Positions 7,375 through 15,782 of a stretch of DNA of 64,000 nt are shown here, piece by piece. The notes under the pieces are model-generated. The model had not been told where the DNA came from. It did no database searches and was given only the letters and a program-made list of their open reading frames with translations. Each line of letters begins with the position of its first letter. Within the stretch, counting starts at the first letter, position 1. The translations under genes were made by a program, and so were the position numbers. This DNA is from Actinocorallia populi (GTDB lineage: Bacteria > Actinomycetota > Actinomycetes > Streptosporangiales > Streptosporangiaceae), in assembly GCF_002995495.1 (NCBI RefSeq), contig NZ_PVZV01000004.1:1-64000 (forward strand), given 5' to 3'.

Positions 7375-8253
7375 ATGGAGTACCAGGAGATCGGCTACCG
7401 GGTCGAGGACGGCGTCGCCACGATCACCCTGAACCGGCCCGAGCAGCTCAACGCCTACACCAACCGCATGCGCGTGGAGACGCTGGACGCGTTCGACCGC
7501 GTCGACGCCGACGACGACGTGCGGGTCGTGGTCGTCACCGGCGCGGGCCGGGCGTTCTGCGCCGGAGCCGACCTCTCGGCCGGGGCGGGGACCTTCGACT
7601 ACGAGCGGGCCCCGGAGATGTTCGGCGGCGACGACCTCCTGCAGGACGGCACGCCCCGCGACGGCGGCGGCACCGTCGTGCTGCGCACCGCCCGCTGCCT
7701 CAAGCCCGTCATCGGCGCGATCAACGGCGCGGCCGTCGGCGTCGGGGTGACCATGACGCTGCCGATGGACGTGCGGATCGCCTCGGAGAAGGCCAGGTTC
7801 GGCTTCGTCTTCGCCCGCCGCGGCATCGTCGCCGAGGCCGCCTCCTCCTGGTACCTGCCGCGCGTCGTCGGGATCTCCCAGGCGATGGAGTGGACGATGA
7901 CCGGACGTGTCTTCTCCGCGTCCGAGGCGCTCGCGGGCCGGCTGGTCTCCCGGGTCGTCCCGCACGAGGAACTGCTGCCCGCCGCGTACGCCCTGGCCCG
8001 CGAGGTCGTCGAGAACACCTCGTCCGTGGCCGTCGCCTCGATCCGCCGCCTCATGTACGCGGGGCTGTCGGCCGAGACTCCCTGGCAGGCGCACGCCAAC
8101 GACTCCCGGCTGATGACGGCGCTGGGCGCCGCGCCCGACGTCGCCGAGGGCATCGAGTCCTTCCTGGGCAAGCGTCCGCCGGCCTTCCCGATGAAGGTCT
8201 CCCGCGACATGCCGGACGCCGTCCCGGACTTCCCCCGGCACCGGGAGGACTGA
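7375..8253 (+). CDS. Enoyl-CoA hydratase/isomerase family protein
   Basis: 292 aa of the crotonase fold, which binds acyl-CoA and stabilises its enolate. The oxyanion-hole segments AFCAGADLS and NGAAVGVGVTM are present, as is a candidate catalytic Glu in RRGIVAEAAS, so a hydratase or isomerase reaction on a short or medium acyl-CoA is likely. The insert around residues 70-95 (FDYERAPEMFGG) is larger than in classical hydratases and is typical of the actinobacterial subgroup annotated for fatty-acid or steroid side chains. GGAAGAGG precedes the ATG. It converges on the next gene with a 1-nt gap. Confidence 0.87.
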   Translation: MEYQEIGYRVEDGVATITLNRPEQLNAYTNRMRVETLDAFDRVDADDDVRVVVVTGAGRAFCAGADLSAGAGTFDYERAPEMFGGDDLLQDGTPRDGGGTVVLRTARCLKPVIGAINGAAVGVGVTMTLPMDVRIASEKARFGFVFARRGIVAEAASSWYLPRVVGISQAMEWTMTGRVFSASEALAGRLVSRVVPHEELLPAAYALAREVVENTSSVAVASIRRLMYAGLSAETPWQAHANDSRLMTALGAAPDVAEGIESFLGKRPPAFPMKVSRDMPDAVPDFPRHRED

Positions 8254-8254
8254 C

Positions 8255-8503
8255 TCAGGAGCGCGGACGGCGGCGCGGCGGCGCGGGCGGGACGACCTTG
8301 CCCGCGGCGATGATCCCCTCGGGGACGTCGACGAGTTCGCCGTCGCGGCGCCGCACCTTCAGGACGCCGTCGGCCCAGGATTCGAGAACTCCCACCACAT
8401 CGGAGTACTCTCCCGTCTGCAGCCGACGGCGTAGCGAGACCCGCTGACCCGTATCCGCTGGTGAGACCGTGACCGCGAGACGCGCGGCGAATCGGGATGA
8501 CAA
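8255..8503 (-). CDS. Stand-alone Rv0428c-type N-terminal SH3-like domain
   Basis: About 82 aa. The body, SPADTGQRVSLRRR...YSDVVGVLESW...VPEGIIAAGKVVPP, matches the SH3-like domain that normally precedes a GNAT acetyltransferase domain in actinobacterial proteins found beside fdxA. Here the gene stops after that domain, so the acetyltransferase half is absent. The start is uncertain: a TTG at 8503 has GGGGGT upstream; a GTG at 8557 would add 18 residues and would overlap promoter-like sequence. Either a genuine small adaptor or the relic of a truncated acetyltransferase gene. Confidence 0.62.
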   Translation of the reverse strand: MSSRFAARLAVTVSPADTGQRVSLRRRLQTGEYSDVVGVLESWADGVLKVRRRDGELVDVPEGIIAAGKVVPPAPPRRRPRS

Positions 8504-8615
8504 GTGGGCACCCCCACGTCGAAATGAAGACCCGGCGACCGCAATACTATTGCTCACAAGCTTACGGTGAGCCGTGGCTGACGGCGGGGCCGGGAAGTTC
8601 TGAGAGGAGTACGGC

Positions 8616-8936
8616 GTGACCTACGTCATCGCGCAGCCTTGCGTGGACGTTCTCGACAAGGCGTGCATCGAGGAGTGCCCTGTCGACTGCATCTACGAGG
8701 GGCAGCGTCAGCTCTACATCCACCCGGACGAGTGCGTCGACTGTGGTGCGTGCGAGCCCGTGTGCCCGGTAGAGGCGATCTACTACGAGGACGACCTTCC
8801 CGACCAGTGGAAGGAGTTCTACAAGGTCAACGTCGAGTTCTTCGAGGAGCTGGGTTCGCCCGGCGGCGCCTCCAAGGTCGGCAAGATCGAGCGGGACCAC
8901 CCGATCACCGCTGCTCTCCCCCCGCAGGGCGAGTAA
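8616..8936 (+). CDS. fdxA: 7Fe ferredoxin FdxA
   Basis: 106 aa. Cysteines at 9, 17, 21, 25, 40, 43, 46 and 50 are spaced as in 7Fe ferredoxins carrying one [3Fe-4S] and one [4Fe-4S] cluster (CxxCxxC at 40-46 followed by CP). These carry electrons to cytochromes P450 and other reductases and are common in actinobacteria. GTG start with GAGAGGAG upstream. DapC follows on the same strand after a 72-nt gap, the conserved actinobacterial fdxA-dapC arrangement. Confidence 0.96.
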   Translation: MTYVIAQPCVDVLDKACIEECPVDCIYEGQRQLYIHPDECVDCGACEPVCPVEAIYYEDDLPDQWKEFYKVNVEFFEELGSPGGASKVGKIERDHPITAALPPQGE

Positions 8937-9008
8937 CAGTCGTATCCCCCTCTCGGCCGTGACCGCGTTCGGGTCACGGCCGAGAGGCATGCCAGGAGGG
9001 AAAGACCG

Positions 9009-10088
9009 ATGGAACTGCCCGACTTCCCGTGGGACCGCCTGGAGCCGTACAAGAAGACGGCCTCCGCCCACCCCGGGGGACTCGTGGACCTGTCCGTCGG
9101 CACTCCCGTCGACCCCACCCCCGAGGTGGCGCGCAGGGCGCTGGCCGAGGCCTCCGACGCGCCCGGCTACCCGCAGACGTGGGGGACGCCCGCGCTGCGC
9201 GAGTCCGTCGCGCGCTGGCTGCGCCGCCGGCTGGGCGTCCAGGCCGACCCGGACGCGATCCTGCCCGCCATCGGCACCAAGGAACTCGTCGCCTGGCTGC
9301 CGCTGCTGCTGGGCGTGAAGCCCGGCGACACCGTCGTCTTCCCCGAACTGGCCTACCCCACCTACGACGTGGGCGCCCGCATCGCCGGGGCCACCGGGCT
9401 GGCCTCCGACGGGCTGCTCCAGCTCGGCCCGGCACGGCCTGGGCTGCTGTGGATCAACTCGCCCGCCAACCCGACCGGCAAGGTCCTGCCGCCCGACCAC
9501 CTGCGCAAGGTCGTCTCCTGGGCGCGGGAACGCGGCGTGACGCTGGTCAGCGACGAGTGCTACATCGAGCTGTACTGGGAGGGCGACGAGCCCGTCTCGG
9601 TGCTGCACCCCGACATCTGCGGCGGCTCCCACGAGGGCCTGCTGGCCGTGCACTCCCTGTCCAAGCGCTCCAACCTCGCCGGATACCGCGCGGGCTTCGT
9701 CACCGGCGACCCGGTGCTCGTCAAGCGGCTCCTGGAGCTGCGCAAGCACGCGGGCATGATCATGCCCGCCCCGGTGCAGGCCGCGATGGCCGCCACCTAC
9801 GACGACGACGCCCACGCCGCCGAGCAGATCGAGCGCTACCGGGCCCGCCGCGCCGCGCTGAAGACGGCCCTGGAGGGCCACGGCTTCCGCGTCGACCACT
9901 CCGAGGCGTCCCTGTACCTGTGGTCCACCCGTGACGAGCCCTGCTGGGAGACGGTCTCCTACCTCGCCGAGCGCGGGATCCTCGTCGCGCCCGGTGAGTT
10001 CTACGGCCCCGCGGGCTCCCGCCACGTCCGCGTCGCCATCACCGCGACGGACGAACGCGTCGCCGAAGCGGTCTCCCGCCTCGCCTGA
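9009..10088 (+). CDS. dapC: Succinyldiaminopimelate transaminase DapC
   Basis: 359 aa, fold-type I PLP aminotransferase. It converts N-succinyl-2-amino-6-oxopimelate to N-succinyl-LL-diaminopimelate in lysine/peptidoglycan precursor synthesis; actinobacterial members may also act on prephenate. The PLP lysine is Lys219 in SLSKRSNLAGYR; the cofactor ring contacts NSPANPTGK and DECYIELYW are present. Length and the position directly behind fdxA are as usual for DapC. AGGAGGGAAAG precedes the ATG. Confidence 0.93.
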   Translation: MELPDFPWDRLEPYKKTASAHPGGLVDLSVGTPVDPTPEVARRALAEASDAPGYPQTWGTPALRESVARWLRRRLGVQADPDAILPAIGTKELVAWLPLLLGVKPGDTVVFPELAYPTYDVGARIAGATGLASDGLLQLGPARPGLLWINSPANPTGKVLPPDHLRKVVSWARERGVTLVSDECYIELYWEGDEPVSVLHPDICGGSHEGLLAVHSLSKRSNLAGYRAGFVTGDPVLVKRLLELRKHAGMIMPAPVQAAMAATYDDDAHAAEQIERYRARRAALKTALEGHGFRVDHSEASLYLWSTRDEPCWETVSYLAERGILVAPGEFYGPAGSRHVRVAITATDERVAEAVSRLA

Positions 10089-10129
10089 AAGACCGGTACC
10101 ATCCGCTTGTTCTCCCCCCGGAACGACGG

Positions 10130-10621
10130 ATGGTCCGAGTGCTCAGCGCGCTGGAAGTGCCCTACCGTGACACGAGCGCCGACGCGCTCGTCTTCGCGTT
10201 GGACGAGCCGCGTCTCGAAGCGCTGGCCGTCCGGCGGTTTCACACCGCGGGGCTGACCGTGGAGCTGCGGCTGCTCGGCGCGTCCCACCAGGTGCTCGCA
10301 GGGCCCGTCATCGAGACGGTCGCCTGCCTGCCCGGCCGCGCAGGGGGCCTGCCGGACGAGGTGACGCGCCCGCTGGACGGGTGGACGTACACCTTCGAGT
10401 CCCGCACCCGGCGCGCCGCCGACTTCCCCGCCGAACTCGCGCGCGTCGAACGGGCGCTGGACCGCCCGGAAGCGCTCAGCGGCGTCTTCCCCGGAGCGCC
10501 CGGAGCGCTGACCGGGATCGTCCTCGACGCCCGGCCCGACGGGCTGGGCTGGCGGACCTGGCACACCTACCCCCCGACGGGAGAACTCGTGGAGACGACC
10601 ACCCGGATGGTGAGGCCGTGA
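10130..10621 (+). CDS. DUF2617 family protein (first copy)
   Basis: 163 aa. Recognised as DUF2617 from LLGASHQV, ETVACLPG, GVFPGAPGALTGI and WRTWHTYPPTGELV. Members are soluble, of unknown function, and occur with DUF4247, DUF350 and a membrane spermidine-synthase-like gene, as here. The C-terminal half may bind a phosphate or small ligand, but nothing is proven. First gene of a block whose next four genes each overlap the previous one by 1 to 4 nt. A second, diverged copy lies at 15238-15726. Confidence 0.85.
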   Translation: MVRVLSALEVPYRDTSADALVFALDEPRLEALAVRRFHTAGLTVELRLLGASHQVLAGPVIETVACLPGRAGGLPDEVTRPLDGWTYTFESRTRRAADFPAELARVERALDRPEALSGVFPGAPGALTGIVLDARPDGLGWRTWHTYPPTGELVETTTRMVRP

Positions 10622-11019
10622 AGAAGGCGCTGCTCGGCGGAGGCGTGCTCGTCATCATCGGCGCGACCATCCTGCTGGTGATGCTGACCAGCGGCACCAA
10701 GTCGCCCCAGGACTGGATCGCCGGGAGGTTCCCGGCGATCGAGGGCGGCTACCAGTCGAAGGACACGCCGATCGAGACCGCCGGCCAGATCATCGACCGC
10801 TCCGAGCCCGTCGAGCGCGCCTACGACCCGGCCGGGGTGTTCCTGCGCTACCCGGGAGCGGTGGTCGCCGTCCTCCCCGCGGTGGCGGGCAGCCTGATCT
10901 ACGTCGACACCCCTGAACGCGGCTACGAGCGCTGGCACAAGTACGTGAACGGACGCTGGGGAGGGCCCGCAGGACGGGTGTCCCTGTTCCGCGGCGGCGG
11001 CCCGGGAGGCGGCAAATGA
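10618..11019 (+). CDS. DUF4247 family membrane-anchored protein
   Basis: 133 aa with GTG start inside the GTGA overlap with DUF2617. One N-terminal transmembrane/signal-anchor segment (about 4-24) leads to an extracytoplasmic domain. Family hallmarks are VFLRYPGAVVAV, GYERWHKYV and the C-terminal FRGGGPGGGK. No lipobox Cys is present, so it is anchored by the helix and not by lipid. Function unknown; the conserved Gly-rich tail is shared across actinomycete homologues and may contact a partner protein. Confidence 0.82.
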   Translation: MKKALLGGGVLVIIGATILLVMLTSGTKSPQDWIAGRFPAIEGGYQSKDTPIETAGQIIDRSEPVERAYDPAGVFLRYPGAVVAVLPAVAGSLIYVDTPERGYERWHKYVNGRWGGPAGRVSLFRGGGPGGGK

Positions 11020-11786
11020 GCGCGGAGAAGCAGGGCGCGCAGCCTCAGCGGGAGAACCCGGGCGAGGAGCCGGCCGAGCAGGCCGCTCCCGAGAAGCTCG
11101 GCAAGCAGGGCTGGATGGGCTGCATCATCCTCATCATCCTCTTCTTCGTCCTGCCGACGGGCTGCGCGATGTGGAGCGAAGGCGCCTTCGACCCCGACCT
11201 GTCCGACGACGTGACGGCGGTCGCGCTGAGCCCGGCCGACACGGCCAGACTGGTGGAGCGGCTGCAGGAGGCCTCGCAGAGGCAGCGGGTCTGCTACGGC
11301 TGGGAGGTCGACGCCGACACCGGAGCACCGGTGGAGATCGGCTCCAACCTCGGCGTCGGCGTGGACGCCCGCCAGGACCCGGTGCGCTGCCCGAGATGGG
11401 TCGTGCTGGAGGCGAGGTTCACCTACCAGTCCAAGGAATGGACCGGGGTCAGCTACTCCATCGAGGACAGCTTCCCGCGGAAGGACTTCCGCATCACCGA
11501 CCTGTACGCCCACGACGTGGTGGAGCCCACCGACCTCGGCGACCGCGTCACCGCCGAGCTGGCCGACGGCATCGGCTCGCTGCCGCTGCTGGCCGCGCAG
11601 GAGGACCTCAGGCCGGTGCCCGTCCAGGAGCGGACGCCCGACCCCACCGCCTCGGACAACGACGAACTGGAGTCGCTGCGCGGCGCGGGCTGGTGGGTCC
11701 TGATCGGCTTCGCGGGCCTGCTGGTCGCCCTCGGTCTCCTCCTGATCGTCCTGAACGCCGTCAAGGAGTGGAGGAAGACCTCATGA
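11016..11786 (+). CDS. Two-TM membrane protein of the DUF4247 cluster
   Basis: 256 aa, no family recognised. A charged N-terminal tail (1-30) precedes TM1 (about 34-52, CIILIILFFVLPTGCAM). A soluble domain of about 170 residues follows, then TM2 (about 225-248). This topology places the central domain outside the membrane with both termini inside. Coupled by ATGA overlaps to DUF4247 before it and DUF350 after it, so the four products are probably made in fixed ratio and may form one membrane complex. Confidence 0.72.
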   Translation: MSAEKQGAQPQRENPGEEPAEQAAPEKLGKQGWMGCIILIILFFVLPTGCAMWSEGAFDPDLSDDVTAVALSPADTARLVERLQEASQRQRVCYGWEVDADTGAPVEIGSNLGVGVDARQDPVRCPRWVVLEARFTYQSKEWTGVSYSIEDSFPRKDFRITDLYAHDVVEPTDLGDRVTAELADGIGSLPLLAAQEDLRPVPVQERTPDPTASDNDELESLRGAGWWVLIGFAGLLVALGLLLIVLNAVKEWRKTS

Positions 11787-12217
11787 TGTACGACGAGCTT
11801 CTCAACGAGAGCCTGGCGACCCTGGCCTACGGCGTGCTCGGCGTCGGGCTGCTGGCCCTGGGCTTCCTCGTGGTGGACGTGCTGACGCCGGGACGGCTCG
11901 GCCACGTCATCTGGACCGGCGACGGGCGGGGCGGCGCGGTCGTCCTGGCCGCCAAGCTGCTGGGCATCGGCGCGATCGTGACGACGGCGATCGCCACCAG
12001 CTCCGACGACCTCGCCGAGGGGCTGCTGGAGACCGCGGTGTTCGCCCTGATCGGGCTGGCGCTGAGCGTCGTCGCCTTCTTCATCCTCGACTGGATCACG
12101 CCCGGGAAGCTGGGGGAGACCCTGCTGTCGGGCGGCTCGACCCCGCACGCCTCCTGCTGGGTCGTGGCCGCGACCGACCTGGCGACCGCGGCGATCGTGT
12201 CGGCGGCCGTCTCCTGA
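11783..12217 (+). CDS. DUF350 integral membrane protein
   Basis: 144 aa with four hydrophobic helices arranged as two repeats, each ending in a (V/I)D(V/W)(L/I)TPG(R/K)LG motif: residues about 30-40 (VDVLTPGRLG) and about 103-112 (DWITPGKLG). That internal duplication is the DUF350 hallmark. DUF350 genes in many phyla sit with spermidine-synthase-like enzymes, as here. A channel- or carrier-like role is inferred from the compact four-helix layout. The start is the first of two adjacent ATGs, overlapping the preceding stop. Confidence 0.87.
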   Translation: MMYDELLNESLATLAYGVLGVGLLALGFLVVDVLTPGRLGHVIWTGDGRGGAVVLAAKLLGIGAIVTTAIATSSDDLAEGLLETAVFALIGLALSVVAFFILDWITPGKLGETLLSGGSTPHASCWVVAATDLATAAIVSAAVS

Positions 12218-13761
12218 TGCGGCGCGTGCTGCCCGCACGCGCCGCCCGGGTGATGGTGCTCGCCGCCGTCTTCATCTGCGCCGCCTGCGGGCTCGTCTAC
12301 GAGCTGGCACTGGTCGCGCTCGGCAGCTACCTCGTCGGCAACTCCGTCACGCAGGCGTCGGTCGTCCTGTCGGTGATGGTGTGCGCGATGGGCGTGGGGT
12401 CGCTGGCCGCCAAACCGCTGCAGTCGCGGGCGCTGGTGGCGTTCGCGGTGATCGAGGCGGTGCTGGCGCTGCTCGGCGGCCTGTCGGTGCTGCTGCTGTA
12501 CGCGGCGTTCGCGTGGCTCGACCTGTACGTCCCGGCGCTGGTGTTCGCGGCGTTCGTGCTGGGGGCGCTGATCGGGGCGGAGATCCCGCTGCTGATGACG
12601 CTGCTCCAGCGCATCCGCAGGCAGGAGGCGGGGAGCGCCGTCGCGGACCTGTTCGCCGCCGACTACGTCGGGGCGCTCCTGGGCGGGCTGGCGTTCCCGT
12701 TCCTGCTGCTGCCGGTGTTCGGGCAGATCAAGGGGGCGCTGGTCGTCGGGACGGTGAACGCGGTCGCCGGCATCGCGGTCGTGCTGTGGGTGTTCCGCGC
12801 CGACGTGGGGCGGATGACGAGAGCCGTCCTGTGGAGCGTGATGGCGGGCGTGCTCGCCGTCCTGGCGGGCGTGTACGCGCTGGCCGACGGGTTCGAGGCG
12901 ACGGCACGGCAGGCTCTCTACAAGGACCCGATCGCGTTCTCCGCCCGCACGAGCTACCAGGAGATCGTGCTGACGCAGAAGGTGACGCTGTCGGGACGCC
13001 AGGACATGCGGCTCTACCTGAACGGGGACCTCCAGTTCTCCTCGGTGGACGAGTACCGGTACCACGAGTCGCTGGTGCACCCGGCGCTGGCCGGGGAGCG
13101 CGGGCGGGTGCTGATCCTCGGCGGCGGAGACGGGCTGGCCCTGCGCGAGGTGCTGCGCTATCCCGACGTCCGCGAGGTCACGCTGGTCGAACTCGACCCG
13201 GCGATGGTCACGATCGCCCGGACGTACCCGCCGCTGGCCGAGCTCAACGGCCGCGCCTTCGAGGACCCGCGCGTACGGGTCGTCAACCGCGACGCGTTCG
13301 TCTGGGCACGGGAGGGGCAGCCCTCCTACGACGCGGTGATCGTCGACTTCCCCGATCCGGACGCGGTCGCCACGGCCAAGCTCTACTCCGTGGAGTTCTA
13401 CGGGCTGGCCCGGCGGCTCATCGCCCCCGGCGGGCGCATGGTCGTCCAGGCCGGGTCGCCGTTCTTCGCGCCCCGCTCGTTCTGGTGCATCGAGAAGAGC
13501 ATCCGCGAGGCGGGCCTGCGGACGGCGCCGTACCACGTGGACGTGCCGAGCTTCGGCGACTGGGGGTTCGTGCTGGCCTCCGCGGCGGACCCCGTTCCGG
13601 CGATGCCGTCCGGCGCCCCGAAGACCCGCTTCCTGGACGAGCGGGTGCTCGGCGCGTCGACGGTCTTCGCCCGGGACCTGCGGCGCACGGACGTCGAGGC
13701 CAACACCCTGGTCGACCCGGTGATCGTCGGCTACGAGGACGCCGAGTGGGGAGAGTTCTGA
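12217..13761 (+). CDS. Membrane polyamine aminopropyltransferase-like protein
   Basis: 514 aa. About seven hydrophobic helices (residues 10-215) are followed by a cytosolic spermidine-synthase (SpeE) domain. In the latter, QFSSVDEYRYHESLVHP, LILGGGDGLALREVL and LVELDPAMV are the substrate- and dcSAM-binding motifs, and IVDFPDPDAV carries the catalytic Asp region. The reaction in this membrane form is unproven; an aminopropyl transfer onto a membrane-associated acceptor is a reasonable inference. ATG overlaps the DUF350 stop by 1 nt. No SAM decarboxylase gene is in the window. Confidence 0.85.
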   Translation: MRRVLPARAARVMVLAAVFICAACGLVYELALVALGSYLVGNSVTQASVVLSVMVCAMGVGSLAAKPLQSRALVAFAVIEAVLALLGGLSVLLLYAAFAWLDLYVPALVFAAFVLGALIGAEIPLLMTLLQRIRRQEAGSAVADLFAADYVGALLGGLAFPFLLLPVFGQIKGALVVGTVNAVAGIAVVLWVFRADVGRMTRAVLWSVMAGVLAVLAGVYALADGFEATARQALYKDPIAFSARTSYQEIVLTQKVTLSGRQDMRLYLNGDLQFSSVDEYRYHESLVHPALAGERGRVLILGGGDGLALREVLRYPDVREVTLVELDPAMVTIARTYPPLAELNGRAFEDPRVRVVNRDAFVWAREGQPSYDAVIVDFPDPDAVATAKLYSVEFYGLARRLIAPGGRMVVQAGSPFFAPRSFWCIEKSIREAGLRTAPYHVDVPSFGDWGFVLASAADPVPAMPSGAPKTRFLDERVLGASTVFARDLRRTDVEANTLVDPVIVGYEDAEWGEF

Positions 13762-13837
13762 GTTTCGTCTCCCCGAAGCTGCCGTTTTGGGAACAATGAT
13801 CTTTTCCCCGGTGGTCCATTGGAGAGGTGAGCACGAC

Positions 13838-14293
13838 ATGACACCCGTCGCGATGATCCGCGCGTACGTCGAGAAGATCGTGCAGGAGATGCTGGGCGGC
13901 GACGGCCCGCTGCACATCGACGAGGACGGCTCGATCCCGGTGCGGAGGGGCAGCGCGCTCTTCCACATCGACGTGATCGACAGGGGCGAGAACCCGGCGC
14001 TGGTGTGCGTGTGGTCGGTCGTGCTGCACAACGCCGCGGGCGGGCGGAGCCTGCTGAAGGCGCTGAACGACATCAACTCCCGCATCCTCCAGGCGCGGAT
14101 CTACCTCAAGGACGGCGACGTCATCATGAGCACCGAGCTGCTCGCCGACACCGTCACCGTCGAGAACCTCTCCTACGCCGCGGACGCGATCGGGGCGCTG
14201 GCCGACCGGTTCGACGACGAGCTGCAGGAGCACTTCAGCGGGGAGAAGGCGTTCGACGAGGACGACGAAGACGACGATGCGGTGATGGTGTGA
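13838..14293 (+). CDS. YbjN-domain protein
   Basis: 151 aa. The alpha/beta pattern (LFHIDVIDR...ALVCVWSVVL...ALNDINSRI...VIMSTELLAD) matches YbjN proteins, whose fold resembles type III secretion chaperones. They are small, soluble and probably bind other proteins. A very acidic tail (EDDEDDDA) closes the sequence. The ATG at 13838 is preferred to upstream in-frame codons because the domain begins there and GGAGAGG lies upstream. The protease gene starts within its stop codon. Confidence 0.78.
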   Translation: MTPVAMIRAYVEKIVQEMLGGDGPLHIDEDGSIPVRRGSALFHIDVIDRGENPALVCVWSVVLHNAAGGRSLLKALNDINSRILQARIYLKDGDVIMSTELLADTVTVENLSYAADAIGALADRFDDELQEHFSGEKAFDEDDEDDDAVMV

Positions 14294-15183
14294 GCCTCGA
14301 GGACTTCAGCGACGAGCTCGCCGCGCTGGCGGGCCGGGTCCTGCCGGGCGTGGTGGCGCTGACCGTCCGGTGCGGGCAGAACACCGGGTACGGGTCGGGC
14401 TTCGTCCTGGACGGGGACGGGCACGTGGTGACCAACCAGCACGTGGTCGAGGACGGCGACGAGATCATCGCCGAGCTGCCGGGGCTGCCGTCGCGGCCCG
14501 CGAAGGTCGTCGGCGCCGACCGGCTCACCGACCTGGCCGTCCTGCGGCTGGAGGGGGAGACCCCCGAGCACCTGGACCTGCGGCTGGAGCCGGCCCGGCT
14601 GGGCGAGCTGTGCCTGGCGCTGGGCTCCCCGCTCGGCCTGTACCCCGAGTCCGTCTCGCTGGGGATCATCAGCGGGCTGGCCCGTTCGCTGCCGACCCGG
14701 GGCGCCGCGCGCTCGCTGGAGCGGGTGCTGCAGACCGACTGCGCGATCAACCCCGGCAACTCGGGCGGGCCGCTGGTGGACGTCCGGGGCCGGGTGCTCG
14801 GGGTGAACACCGCGATCCGGGCGGACGGGGCGGGCATCGGCTTCGCCGTCCCGGCCGGGACGGTCCGCGCGATCGCCGCCGAGCTGATCGCGCGCGGGCG
14901 GGTCGCGCGCGCCTCGCTGGGCGTCGCGATCGCCGAACGGCACGTGGAGATCGAGGGGCGGACGGTCAAGCGCCAGGTCATCACCCGGATCGGCCGCGAC
15001 GTCGGGCACGACCTGCGGGTCGGCGACGCGCTGCTGGCCGTCGACGGGGTGGAGATCGACGGGCGGGCGGCCCTGTACGACCAGCTCGGCGGGGACCGCG
15101 TCGGCCGGGCGCTGACGCTGGCGGTGCACCGGGACGGGCGGATCTGCAACGTCCAGGTGGTGCCCTCCGCGCTGGCGGACTGA
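14290..15183 (+). CDS. HtrA-like trypsin-fold serine protease with PDZ domain
   Basis: 297 aa, GTG start in a GTGA overlap. The S1C triad is complete: His51 (TNQHVV), Asp81 (LTDLAVL), Ser158 (NPGNSGGP). Residues about 205-297 form a PDZ-like domain (GHDLRVGDALLAVDG). Unlike most HtrA/DegP proteins it has neither signal peptide nor transmembrane helix, so it appears cytoplasmic, and at about 300 residues is shorter. Coupled to the YbjN gene, which may supply a substrate-binding or chaperone partner. Confidence 0.88.
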   Translation: MSLEDFSDELAALAGRVLPGVVALTVRCGQNTGYGSGFVLDGDGHVVTNQHVVEDGDEIIAELPGLPSRPAKVVGADRLTDLAVLRLEGETPEHLDLRLEPARLGELCLALGSPLGLYPESVSLGIISGLARSLPTRGAARSLERVLQTDCAINPGNSGGPLVDVRGRVLGVNTAIRADGAGIGFAVPAGTVRAIAAELIARGRVARASLGVAIAERHVEIEGRTVKRQVITRIGRDVGHDLRVGDALLAVDGVEIDGRAALYDQLGGDRVGRALTLAVHRDGRICNVQVVPSALAD

Positions 15184-15200
15184 TTCCTCCCCCGGAGGCC

Positions 15201-15206
15201 TACAAT
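15201..15206 (+). promoter_or_regulatory. -10 element (TACAAT) before the second DUF2617 gene
   Basis: TACAAT lies 31 nt before the ATG at 15238, followed by a ribosome site GGAAGG. It indicates that the second DUF2617 gene has its own promoter. Confidence 0.45.
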
Positions 15207-15237
15207 CCGGGGGAATCCGAGATTTTGGAAGGTTCCC

Positions 15238-15726
15238 ATGCTGGAGCTGGTACGCCCCGCGGCCGACGTGCGCGCCGACGGCCTGGCGTTCACGCTGGAC
15301 GTCCCGCCGCAGGAGGCGCTGGCCGCCCGGTCCTGGACCGTGGCCGGGGTCGGGGTGCAGGCGCGGCTCCTGGACGCCGGCCACCAGGTCGTGGCGGGGG
15401 AGCTGGTCGAGACCGTCGCCCAGCTCCCCGGCCGCGACGGGCCGCTGCCGTACAAGCTGCACCGCGAGGTGGGCGGCTGGTCCTACGGCTTCTCCGCCGA
15501 CGTCTACAAGCGCGACTACGTCGACTTCGACCGGGCGGTGAAGTTCCTGCGCGGCTACCTGGACGGCCGGGACGACACCGTCGCGGGGGTCTTCGCCCGG
15601 GACCGGGACGAGCTCAGCGGGGTGCTGGTCCGGCAGATCAGACGGGGTCTGGAGTGGCGGGCCTGGCAGACCTTCCCCCGTACACGGCAGATCGTCAGTA
15701 CCCGGACCCGGATGCTCATCGTCTGA
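15238..15726 (+). CDS. DUF2617 family protein (second copy)
   Basis: 162 aa paralogue of the protein at 10130-10621. Shared landmarks are LLDAGHQV (LLGASHQV in the first copy), ETVAQLPGR, GVFARDRDELSGVL and WRAWQTFPRTRQIV. The sequences have diverged widely, so this is an old duplication. The two copies bracket the DUF4247/DUF350/SpeE-like/YbjN/protease genes. Ribosome site GGAAGG 5 nt before the ATG. Function unknown. Confidence 0.8.
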   Translation: MLELVRPAADVRADGLAFTLDVPPQEALAARSWTVAGVGVQARLLDAGHQVVAGELVETVAQLPGRDGPLPYKLHREVGGWSYGFSADVYKRDYVDFDRAVKFLRGYLDGRDDTVAGVFARDRDELSGVLVRQIRRGLEWRAWQTFPRTRQIVSTRTRMLIV

Positions 15727-15782
15727 CAAACCGGGTGCTAACCTGGCGCTGTCAGTGAGTACTTACCTGGGAGTGTGGGCCC

